From positions 1-36,984 of the forward strand of contig NZ_AZCR01000009.1 of NCBI RefSeq assembly GCF_001433875.1: a DNA stretch of 36,984 bases, given 5' to 3'. This document shows positions 30,485 through 36,984 of this stretch, in pieces. Both the position numbers and the translations under genes were made by a program. Positions within the stretch are counted from its first letter, which is position 1. Every line of letters begins with the position of its first letter. The DNA is from Lactobacillus delbrueckii subsp. delbrueckii DSM 20074 = JCM 1012 (GTDB taxonomy: Bacteria; Bacillota; Bacilli; Lactobacillales; Lactobacillaceae). The notes beneath the pieces are model-generated. The model was not told the origin of the DNA, made no database searches, and saw only the letters and a list, made by a program, of their open reading frames with translations.

Positions 30485-31398
30485 TGATTTACACCGTGAC
30501 TGTCAACCCAGCTTTGGACTACGTTCTGCAACTGCCAGAAGTCAAGGACGGGGAGACCAACCGGTCAAGCGACACCCAGTTCTTAGCTGGGGGCAAGGGA
30601 ATCAACGTTTCCCAGATTCTTAACCAATTAGGCGTGGACAACACTGCCTGGGGCTTTGTCGGCGGCTTTACCGGCGAAGAATTGATCCGCCAATTGAACG
30701 TCAAGAAGATCAGCAGCGACTTCGTAAGAATCAGCGACGACACCCGGGTGAACGTTAAGATCCACGCCCAGGAAGAAACTGAAATAAACGCGGCTGGCCC
30801 GGACATTACCGACCAGGAAGTCGCAGCCTTCAAGTCCCGCCTGGACGACCTGGAAGCAGGCGATGTCGTTGTTTTGAGCGGCAGCCTGGCTCCAAGCCTG
30901 CCAACGGACTTCTACGAAAGCCTTCTGCCGCTGATCCGGGAAAAGGGGGCGGAATTCGTCGTTGACACGACTGGCGAAGCCCTGCTGCGTACTTTGAAGT
31001 TCAATCCATTGGTTATCAAGCCAAACCACCACGAACTGGCTGACCTCTTTGACACCAGCTTCTCATCAACTGCCGACATGCTGGAAGCAGCCAAGAAGCT
31101 GCAGAAGCTGGGCGCGCAAAACGTCATGATCTCCATGGCTGGCGAAGGTGCTTACCTGGTAACTGCTGACCACGTCTACCACGCCAACGCGGCCACGGGC
31201 ACGGTGGTCAACTCCGTTGGCGCCGGGGACTCCATGATTGCCGGTTTCGTCGGCACCTGGTTTGAAAAGCACGACGCGGTTGAAGGCCTCCGGGTCGGTA
31301 GCGCCTGCGGCGGGGCAACGGCTTTCACTGAAGACATCGCGGTTAAGAGCCAAATCGACGCCGTTTTGCCGCAAATCAAGATCGACGTCGTTGAATAA
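30484..31398 (+). CDS. fruK: 1-phosphofructokinase
   Basis: PfkB-family kinase turning fructose 1-phosphate, made by FruA, into fructose 1,6-bisphosphate for glycolysis. Cytosolic, 304 aa. Seen: VNPALDYVLQL at the start, GGKGINVSQIL, GFVGGFTGEELI, VVVLSGSLAPSLP, KPNHHELADLF and the anion-hole motif NSVGAGDSMIAGF with catalytic Asp249. All hallmarks present. The ribosome site GAGG lies inside the end of fruR, indicating coupling; fruA follows after 48 nt in the same operon. Confidence 0.95.
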   Translation: MIYTVTVNPALDYVLQLPEVKDGETNRSSDTQFLAGGKGINVSQILNQLGVDNTAWGFVGGFTGEELIRQLNVKKISSDFVRISDDTRVNVKIHAQEETEINAAGPDITDQEVAAFKSRLDDLEAGDVVVLSGSLAPSLPTDFYESLLPLIREKGAEFVVDTTGEALLRTLKFNPLVIKPNHHELADLFDTSFSSTADMLEAAKKLQKLGAQNVMISMAGEGAYLVTADHVYHANAATGTVVNSVGAGDSMIAGFVGTWFEKHDAVEGLRVGSACGGATAFTEDIAVKSQIDAVLPQIKIDVVE

Positions 31399-31446
31399 AG
31401 GGAATAAGAAGTAACAGAGTATTTTTTAGTAACTGAGGAGAACAAG

Positions 31447-33417
31447 ATGCGGATTAAAGACATTTTGAGCCCAGAGTCGATGATTATGGACTTGCAGGCT
31501 ACCACCAAGGAAGAAGCCATCAACGAAATGGCCGACTTGGAAGTAGCTACGGGCGTCGTCAACAACAAGGAAAAGTTCGTTGAATCCATCTGGGCCCGGG
31601 AAAAGGAATCCACTACCGGGATCGGCGGCGGGATTGCCATGCCTCACGCCAGAAACGAATACATTAACAAGACTCGGGTGCTTTTTGCCAAGAGTGAAAA
31701 GGGCGTGGACTTCGACTCATTAGACCAGCAGCCAGTCTACCTCTTCTTCATGATCACTGCCCCAGCCGGTGCGGACAACACCCACTTGCAAGCCCTGGCT
31801 AAGCTGAGCAGCCTCTTGATCAACCCTGACCTGGTTGAAAAGCTGAAGGCAGCTAAGACGGCTGACGAAGTTATCGACCTCTTCAGCCAGGCAGAAGCTG
31901 ACAAGGACAAGGAAGACGCTGAACGCGAAGTCAAGCTGGCCGCTAAGAAGGAAGCAGAAGCTAAGGCAGCTAGTGACGAAAAGCCATTGATCGTCGGCGT
32001 TACTGCCTGCATCAACGGGATCGCCCACACTTACATGGCTGAAGAAGCCCTGATCAAGGCCGGTGAAAAGCGTGGCGTTGAAGTCCGGATTGAAACCAAC
32101 GGTTCAGAAGGCGTTAAGCACGAACTGACTGCTGACGAAATCAAGCGGGCTAAGGGTGTTATCATCGCTTCCGACAAGGAGGTCAAGATGGCCCGCTTTG
32201 ACGGCAAGCAACTGGTCAAGCACCCGGTTGTTGACGGGATCAACAAGCCAGACCAACTGATTGACGAGATCCTGTCCGGCAAGGGCAGCGTTTACCATGC
32301 AGAAGCTGGTGAAGCCAGTGAAAGCTCAGCTGCAAGCGACGGCAGCGTATGGTCAACTATCTACCGGCACTTGATGATCGGTATTTCCCACATGCTTCCG
32401 TTCGTTATCGGTGGCGGTATCTTGATGGCCATCTCCTTCCTGGTTGAACAATACATGGGTGGCGCCAAGAGCCCGGCCTTCATCTTCTTGAACAGTGCTG
32501 GTAACCTGGCCTTCGCCTTCATGGTTCCGGTTCTGGCCGGCTACATCGCTGAATCAATCGGTGACCTGCCAGCCTTGATGCCAGGTTTCGTCGGTGGTTT
32601 CATGGCCTCAATCGCCAACTCTTCCTTGGGTGGCTCTTACGCTGTTAACGCCAACGCCAAGGCTGCTTCACCAGCCGGCTTCCTGGGCGGGATTGCCATC
32701 GGTTTCATCGCCGGTTACCTGATCTTGGGCCTCAAGAAGCTCTTCGCTAAGCTGCCGAAGAACGTTGAAGGTATGAAGCCAATGTTGCTCTACCCAATCT
32801 TTGGTCTGCTCTTCGTAGCCTTGATCATGTACTACATCATCAACCCGGTCTTCGGTGCCTTGAACGGGGTTATCACCAACTTCTTGAACGGCATGGGCAC
32901 TGGCAACCTGGTTCTCTTGACCACGATCCTGGCCGGCATGATGAGTATCGACATGGGTGGTCCTTTCAACAAGGCCGCTTACGTCTTCGCTTCAGGTGCC
33001 TTCGCCAACGACCCGACTTCCAAGACCTCAGCTATCTTGATGGCTGCCGTTATGGTTGGTGGTATGGTAGCACCATTCGCGACTGCTATCGCGACTACTT
33101 TCTTCAAGAACAAGTTTACCGAAGATGAACGCCGGGCCGGTGTTTCCAACTGGATCCTGGGCTTCTCCTTCATCTCTGAAGGGGCTATCCCATTCGCCAG
33201 TGCTGACCCGCTGCATGTTATCGTCTCATCAATCGTCGGCAGTGCTGTCGGCGGGGCCCTGGTAGGTCTGTGGCACGTCGGCGTGCCAGCACCTCACGGT
33301 GGTTTCTGGGTTATCGCTTTGTCCAGCAACTGGCTGGGCTACCTGGGCGCCGTAGCTGTCGGCTCAATCGTGGCTGCTTTGATGATGGGCTTCTGGAAGA
33401 AACCAATTGAAAAGTAA
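31447..33417 (+). CDS. fruA: PTS fructose transporter subunit EIIABC
   Basis: Imports fructose while phosphorylating it at C1. 656 aa in three domains. EIIA (1-150): GIAMPHARN with phospho-His67. A charged linker follows (about 150-178, rich in Lys/Glu/Ala). EIIB (178-285): VGVTACINGIAHTYMAEEAL with phospho-Cys188; most relatives have CPTGIAHT, so Pro-Thr is replaced by Ile-Asn here. EIIC (about 305-650): eight to ten helices with HMLPFVIGGGILMAISFL, the GGFMASIANSSLGG region and SEGAIPFASADPLHVI, the substrate-site block. Heavy use of preferred codons, including GGT for Gly, suggests high expression. GAGGAG precedes ATG. Last gene of fruRKA. Confidence 0.96.
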   Translation: MRIKDILSPESMIMDLQATTKEEAINEMADLEVATGVVNNKEKFVESIWAREKESTTGIGGGIAMPHARNEYINKTRVLFAKSEKGVDFDSLDQQPVYLFFMITAPAGADNTHLQALAKLSSLLINPDLVEKLKAAKTADEVIDLFSQAEADKDKEDAEREVKLAAKKEAEAKAASDEKPLIVGVTACINGIAHTYMAEEALIKAGEKRGVEVRIETNGSEGVKHELTADEIKRAKGVIIASDKEVKMARFDGKQLVKHPVVDGINKPDQLIDEILSGKGSVYHAEAGEASESSAASDGSVWSTIYRHLMIGISHMLPFVIGGGILMAISFLVEQYMGGAKSPAFIFLNSAGNLAFAFMVPVLAGYIAESIGDLPALMPGFVGGFMASIANSSLGGSYAVNANAKAASPAGFLGGIAIGFIAGYLILGLKKLFAKLPKNVEGMKPMLLYPIFGLLFVALIMYYIINPVFGALNGVITNFLNGMGTGNLVLLTTILAGMMSIDMGGPFNKAAYVFASGAFANDPTSKTSAILMAAVMVGGMVAPFATAIATTFFKNKFTEDERRAGVSNWILGFSFISEGAIPFASADPLHVIVSSIVGSAVGGALVGLWHVGVPAPHGGFWVIALSSNWLGYLGAVAVGSIVAALMMGFWKKPIEK

Positions 33418-33428
33418 ACAAATAAGTT

Positions 33429-33478
33429 AAAATGCAAAACAGGAGGGGATTAAGTCCCTCCTGTTTTGCATTTTAGCC
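33429..33478 (+). terminator. Long perfect terminator hairpin after fruA
   Basis: AAAATGCAAAACAGGAGGG (33429-33447) pairs perfectly with CCCTCCTGTTTTGCATTTT (33456-33474) around an 8-nt loop, 19 bp. Both flanks are A/T runs, so it can work on either strand. Between here and 33682 I see no ORF; AT-rich promoter-like DNA. Confidence 0.92.
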
Positions 33479-33682
33479 CTAAATTTTCTTTTTAGAAAAA
33501 ACACTGGCATTCTCCTGGAAGATTTGTTATATTCCAATGATACAGATTTTTTAAATGCGGACAAAAAGCAAGTAATAGCGGGCAAAATTCTGTAAGATAG
33601 ATAGTGGAAAAAGCAAAAGAAAGCAAAAGTTTTATACTTACTGAAAAATGAGACGATTTATTACGAGAATGGAGCAGAAAAG

Positions 33683-34483
33683 ATGATCAAGTTAATCGCG
33701 ACCGACATGGATGGTACCTGGCTCAACTCCAAGAAGGAGTACGACCTGGACAAGTTCAAGCAAATCATGGACATGGCCAGGGAAAAGGGGGTCAAGTTCG
33801 TCATCGCCAGCGGCAACCAGTATGAAAACCTGGTTACCCGTTTTCCGAAAGAATACCTCAGCCAGCTCTACTTCGTGGCTGAAAACGGGGCCTATGTCTT
33901 GAAGGGGCGGGAAATCCTCAACATCGTGGACTTAAACAGCGATGAACTGGCCACGATCCACGAGATCAAGGAAAAGTACGGCCAGGACCACCCGACTGTC
34001 TTGGCCGGGGTGAATAGCGCCTACACCTTGCAGAGCTACGGGGAAGAGTTTTACAACTACCTCCACCTTTTTTACCAGGAACTGAAAGCAGTGGACGACT
34101 ACGAAAGCGTCAAGGACCGGATCTTCAAGTTCACTGTGGCGACAGGGGAAGGGGAATCATCAACCTTTGCCCAGCAGCTCAAGCGGGAATTCCCGAGCCT
34201 GGACATGGTGGCCGGTAGCGACTCAGCCGTTGACATCAGCAAGCTGGGCATGAACAAGGCGGTAGGCCTCAAGCTTTTGGGCAAGCGCTACGGGATCCCG
34301 GCTGACGAAATGGTGGCCTTCGGCGACGGGGGCAACGACGTGGCCATGCTCCAATACGTGGGCCAGAGCTACGCGACAGCTACGGCTTTGCCGGAAGCCA
34401 AGCGGGCGGCTAACGGGATCATCGGCTCAAGCGATGAAAGTGCCGTCCAGGATAAGGTTCTGGACTTGCTGAAGAAGATATAG
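33683..34483 (+). CDS. HAD-superfamily Cof-type phosphatase
   Basis: Cytosolic sugar-phosphate or flavin/PLP phosphatase of HAD subfamily IIB, 266 aa. Seen: motif I ATDMDGTWLN with nucleophile Asp8 and acid/base Asp10, motif II VIASGNQY (Ser/Gly), motif III around KAVGLKLLGKRYGIP and motif IV AFGDGGNDVAML. A C2-type cap domain lies between motifs II and III. The third position after motif I, Trp in GTWLN, is less usual than Leu. GGAG is 8 nt before ATG. It begins an apparent operon with the metal ABC genes 17 nt downstream; functional link unclear. Confidence 0.9.
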   Translation: MIKLIATDMDGTWLNSKKEYDLDKFKQIMDMAREKGVKFVIASGNQYENLVTRFPKEYLSQLYFVAENGAYVLKGREILNIVDLNSDELATIHEIKEKYGQDHPTVLAGVNSAYTLQSYGEEFYNYLHLFYQELKAVDDYESVKDRIFKFTVATGEGESSTFAQQLKREFPSLDMVAGSDSAVDISKLGMNKAVGLKLLGKRYGIPADEMVAFGDGGNDVAMLQYVGQSYATATALPEAKRAANGIIGSSDESAVQDKVLDLLKKI

Positions 34484-34500
34484 AGAGTAGAGGTAAGTAA

Positions 34501-35154
34501 ATGAGTAAAGCTTTGCAGGTCGTGGACTTGAGCATGAAGTTCGACGACCAGGAGATTTTTAAAAAGATCAATTTCAGCCTGGAGACCGGGTCCATGACGG
34601 CTCTTTTGGGCCCTAACGGGGCCGGGAAGACCACCCTGGTCAGAATACTGATAGGGATGCTGAGCCCCAGCCACGGCTATTTTGAGCTGGCTGACGACGT
34701 AAAGGTGGGCTATGTGCCCCAGTTCCGCAATATCGACCCGGACTATCCCTTGTCGATCAAGTCCTTTATCGAATTAAACACGCCTTTTTGGAAGAGCCAG
34801 AAGGTTAAGGACCAGGTCAACCATATTTTGCAGGAGACCCACTTGAAAGGCCTGGCGGACACCAGGATGGGGGAGGCTTCCGGCGGGCAGAAGCAGCGGG
34901 CCTACCTGGCCCAGGCCCTCTTGGACCAGCCGAACTTCATTATCTTGGATGAAGCCACGGCCAGCCTGGACCCTAAGGCCAAGGAAGAATTGATGAGCCT
35001 GATCGCCCACCTCAACCATGAACACAAGATGACGGTCTTGTTCGTCACCCACGACATTCCTTTGGCCAAGCGCTATATGAAGGACTATCTTTACTTAAGC
35101 GACGGGACGGTCAGCCAGGGGAAGATGGAAGATTTTAAGGAGAGTTTCAACTGA
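34501..35154 (+). CDS. Metal ABC transporter ATPase (ZnuC/AdcC-like)
   Basis: Cytosolic ATPase for import of Zn2+ or Mn2+, 217 aa. Seen: Walker A GPNGAGKTTLVRI, the family block VGYVPQFRNIDPDYPLSIKS, signature EASGGQKQRAYLAQAL, Walker B FIILDEATASLD and switch His in FVTHDIPLAKRY. The VPQxxxxDxxFP-like stretch is typical for the ABC-type manganese/zinc family. Its stop (TGA) shares a base with the ATG of the permease gene, so translation is coupled. No substrate-binding lipoprotein is encoded beside it, whereas most such operons carry one. Confidence 0.9.
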   Translation: MSKALQVVDLSMKFDDQEIFKKINFSLETGSMTALLGPNGAGKTTLVRILIGMLSPSHGYFELADDVKVGYVPQFRNIDPDYPLSIKSFIELNTPFWKSQKVKDQVNHILQETHLKGLADTRMGEASGGQKQRAYLAQALLDQPNFIILDEATASLDPKAKEELMSLIAHLNHEHKMTVLFVTHDIPLAKRYMKDYLYLSDGTVSQGKMEDFKESFN

Positions 35155-35951
35155 TGTTTGTCTACGAATTCATGCGCAATGCTTTTTGGGCGGCCACCTT
35201 TATCGCGATTACCTGCGGGGTGGTGGGCGTCTATGTCGTGGCCCGCAATTTCAGTTTCCTGGCCCACACCCTGTCGGAAATCGGCTTTGCCGGGGCGGCT
35301 TTTGCCATTTTGATGGGACTGAAGCCTTTGACGGGGATGCTGATTTTTGCCCTCCTGGGTTCAATCGGGGTCGGGGAATTGTCCATGCAGACTGAGCAGA
35401 AGGAGTCGTCGATTTCCGCGATTTCCGCCTTCTTCGTCGGCCTGGGGATCCTCTTTTTGTCCCTGTCCAGCTCATCCAGCAGCTACGCGACCAACATTTT
35501 GTTCGGGTCGATTATCGGGGTGTCCAGATCCAGCGTCTACCAGCTGGTCGGCCTGTCAGTGGTTGTCTTATTGATTATTTTTGCCATCCAGCGGCCCCTG
35601 AACTATGATTCCTTTGACCATATCGGGGCAGCAGCCCACCACATCAATACCGGCTTTATCGGGGTGGTCTTCCTGGTGGCTTTGGCCATGGCGGTTTCCA
35701 TTGGCTCCCAGATGGTCGGGTCCATGCTGGTCTTTGTCCTTTTGACCATGCCGTCATCAACGGCCCGTTATTTGGGCAAGTCGATTCCGAGCATGCTGGC
35801 CTGGTCGGTCGGCCTGGCCCTGTTGGGGGTCTGGGCCGGGCTGTGCCTGGGCTACATCACCAACTGGCCGGTAACCTTTTTCATTTCGGTAATTGAGGTA
35901 ACGGCTTACCTGCTGGTTTACTTCACCCAAGCCATAAAGAAGCGGGCGTAG
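35154..35951 (+). CDS. Metal ABC transporter permease (ZnuB/AdcB-like, ABC-3 family)
   Basis: Membrane channel subunit for zinc or manganese uptake, 265 aa with seven to eight helices. Seen: MFVYEFMRNAFWAATFIAIT then CGVVGVYVVARNFSFLAHTL, the usual ABC-3 start in which FLAHTLSEIGFAGAA is the conserved block; NILFGSIIGVS; FDHIGAAAHHINTG; and the coupling motif VGSMLVFVLLTMPSSTARYL. One base overlap with the ATPase gene. Zinc and manganese versions cannot be separated by eye, and no Zur or MntR box is evident upstream of 34501. Confidence 0.9.
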   Translation: MFVYEFMRNAFWAATFIAITCGVVGVYVVARNFSFLAHTLSEIGFAGAAFAILMGLKPLTGMLIFALLGSIGVGELSMQTEQKESSISAISAFFVGLGILFLSLSSSSSSYATNILFGSIIGVSRSSVYQLVGLSVVVLLIIFAIQRPLNYDSFDHIGAAAHHINTGFIGVVFLVALAMAVSIGSQMVGSMLVFVLLTMPSSTARYLGKSIPSMLAWSVGLALLGVWAGLCLGYITNWPVTFFISVIEVTAYLLVYFTQAIKKRA

Positions 35952-35967
35952 TCAAATATGGAATTTT

Positions 35968-35994
35968 AGGAGCTCTTGAGCTCCTTTTCTTTTG
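35968..35994 (+). terminator. Terminator after the metal ABC genes
   Basis: AGGAGCTC (35968-35975), tight loop, GAGCTCCT (35978-35985), then TTTCTTTT. Confidence 0.82.
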
Positions 35995-36087
35995 CCTAAA
36001 ATTGTATTTTTCTATGTAATACTGGGCTTGAGAGCATTTTTTGCCAGTTAAGCATACAGAGTTCTTATCAAAAAAGGGGAAGTAAAA

Positions 36088-36670
36088 ATGATCTACTGCG
36101 CTAACTGCGGCGCCAAAAACCAGGCCAATGCTACTTTCTGCGCCAATTGCGGGGCAAAGTTAGTTAAGCCGGCACAATCAAGCCAGCCAACTCAGCAAGT
36201 TCAACCCGTTAAGCCAGCTAAAACAGGCAAAAGGCGGGCCGACCTCAAGCAGGTCCGGAAGTGGGATAAGCAAATCGTGCAGCCTCTCCAGGAATACTAC
36301 AAGGCCAACCCAGACCAAGGCCAACAGCGAAGATGCTGAAGACCTTCTCCAGGATATCTGGGATGACAATGACAGCAAAGACTGGGTCAACGGCAGCAGC
36401 AATACCGGCTACCTCAGCATCAAGAAGCTGCACGACAACTGGGACGACTCTGACTCAGTCGCTAATTACAACGAAGTCGTCAGCGTCCTGTCTACCAGCC
36501 CGGTCGGCAGCGGCAAGACTTACGTCAACTACACGGTCACCCACAAGCTCTCTTACACCGGTGACAAGGATGACACCAGCGTGACTGACACTTACCAAAA
36601 CGGGATCATCAGCCAAGACAGTGACGGCGACTACGTTTTGGAAAAATTAGGTACGCCTAACGCTAAATAG
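36088..36670 (+). pseudogene. Zinc-ribbon protein gene split by a frameshift
   Basis: The 5' part (36088-36339) encodes MIYCANCGAKNQANATFCAN with Cys4, Cys7, Cys18, Cys21, a double-CxxC zinc ribbon, then a Pro/Gln-rich linker and a basic KRRADLKQVRKWDK segment, and stops at TGA. The next frame, from about 36317 to a TAG at 36668-36670, encodes NSEDAEDLLQDIWDDNDSKD, WVNGSSNTGYLSIKKLHDNW and a beta-rich end with TYVNYTVTHKLSYTGDKDD. Both parts have good codon use, so the break is recent. A direct repeat AAGGCCAAC at 36301-36309 and 36317-36325 spans it: dropping one copy plus the 7-nt gap (16 bp) restores one frame of about 188 aa; dropping one G near 36319 also does. No membrane segment is seen. 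Ribosome site AGGGGAAG. Function unknown. Confidence 0.78.
36301..36325 (+). repeat. 9-bp direct repeat at the frameshift
   Basis: AAGGCCAAC at 36301-36309 and 36317-36325, 16 bp apart. Recombination or slippage between copies deletes 16 bp and joins the two reading frames of the zinc-ribbon gene. Confidence 0.7.
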
Positions 36671-36746
36671 CAAAATTTTTTAAATCTTTTTTGACGATCA
36701 ATAGAGGCAACCTTGTTAACAAACAAGTTTGTGAAAAAATATATAG

Positions 36747-36772
36747 AGCCCCGCAATAGAGGGGCTTTTTTG
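36747..36772 (+). terminator. Terminator after the zinc-ribbon gene
   Basis: AGCCCC (36747-36752), loop GCAATAGA, GGGGCT (36761-36766), then a six-T run. Confidence 0.85.
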
Positions 36773-36864
36773 GATCCTTCTTTTAGCAAACAAAAACATT
36801 GTGAAACAAGTTCAAGTACAAGCGCTAATATATCAACGTTTTAAATCAATATTCACATGACCTT

Positions 36865-36878
36865 TTTAAGCGCTTTCA
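36865..36878 (+). promoter_or_regulatory. cre-like site (CcpA)
   Basis: TTTAAGCGCTTTCA matches WGAAARCGYTTWCW at 12 of 14 positions, including the AAGCGCTTTCA core. It lies about 48 bp upstream of the TATAAA box at 36913. A weaker version, TACAAGCGCTAATA, is near 36817-36830. Confidence 0.5.
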
Positions 36879-36984
36879 TGTACGATAATCCTTGTGAAAA
36901 ATACTGGTTCAGTATAAAAACTTGTGTAAATGACTGAGAGACTTAGAAAGCTTTCCGCGATAGTTCCATTAACCGCAGGAAGAA

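Larger units (their letters stand above)
36671..36984. other. AT-rich intergenic control region at the right edge
   Basis: No coding ORF. Contents from left to right: a small dyad CTTGTT/AACAAG (36712-36727), a terminator (36747-36771), repeated TTGTGA motifs at 36729, 36799 and 36892 and an inverted TTCACA at 36852, a cre-like site at 36865, and a possible promoter TTGTGA (36892-36897), 15 bp, TATAAA (36913-36918). It probably controls a plus-strand gene starting beyond the window. Confidence 0.5.

Overview
The window looks like chromosomal DNA of a low-genome-size lactic acid bacterium with GC-rich third codon positions, most likely Lactobacillus delbrueckii or a very close relative. The reasons are Firmicute gene order (rsmG-noc-parA-parB-yyzM-ychF), AGGAGG-type ribosome sites, strong G/C wobble use, a fructose PTS operon, a C69 dipeptidase, a MurE that looks lysine-type beside an aspartate racemase (fitting a Lys-D-Asp cross-bridge), and several decaying genes. 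The species call is inference. I saw no rRNA, tRNA, CRISPR array, intact insertion sequence or prophage.

Left part (1-9950): an L,D-transpeptidase and an unidentified protein on the minus strand; yaaA; a GlcD-like FAD oxidase behind a cre-like box; a TetR regulator with three matching operators in front of a MacB/FtsX-type ABC pair; a gene-free stretch with interleaved repeats, a promoter-like element and a long hairpin that could be a small RNA; a WYL regulator whose 5' end is broken, divergent from a flavin-binding PPOX-like protein; remains of an unknown HTH-like gene; and a stand-alone EIIA-Glc protein.

Middle (9960-21580): dipeptidase PepD (minus), a TetR regulator, two tandem FMN reductases, a tyrosine phosphatase, ApbE flavin transferase, CvpA (minus), then the near-origin cluster rsmG-noc-parA-parB-yyzM-ychF and a DUF1129 membrane protein. 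The rsmG leader carries an unusual run of parS-like half-sites.

Right part (21600-36984): a heterodimeric multidrug ABC exporter with one degenerate ATP site, a VanRS-like two-component system, murE-racD, the fructose operon fruR-fruK-fruA with DeoR-type operators, a Cof-type HAD phosphatase, a zinc/manganese-type ABC ATPase and permease without a binding protein, and a zinc-ribbon gene split by a frameshift at a short direct repeat. The last 310 bases are an AT-rich control region for a gene outside the window, with cre-like and TTGTGA repeat motifs.

No whole novel system is evident. The best leads are regulatory: the rsmG leader, the 7075-7230 small-RNA candidate, the triple TetR operator, the direct-repeat frameshift near 36310, and the broken WYL regulator that leaves its likely operator and target intact.
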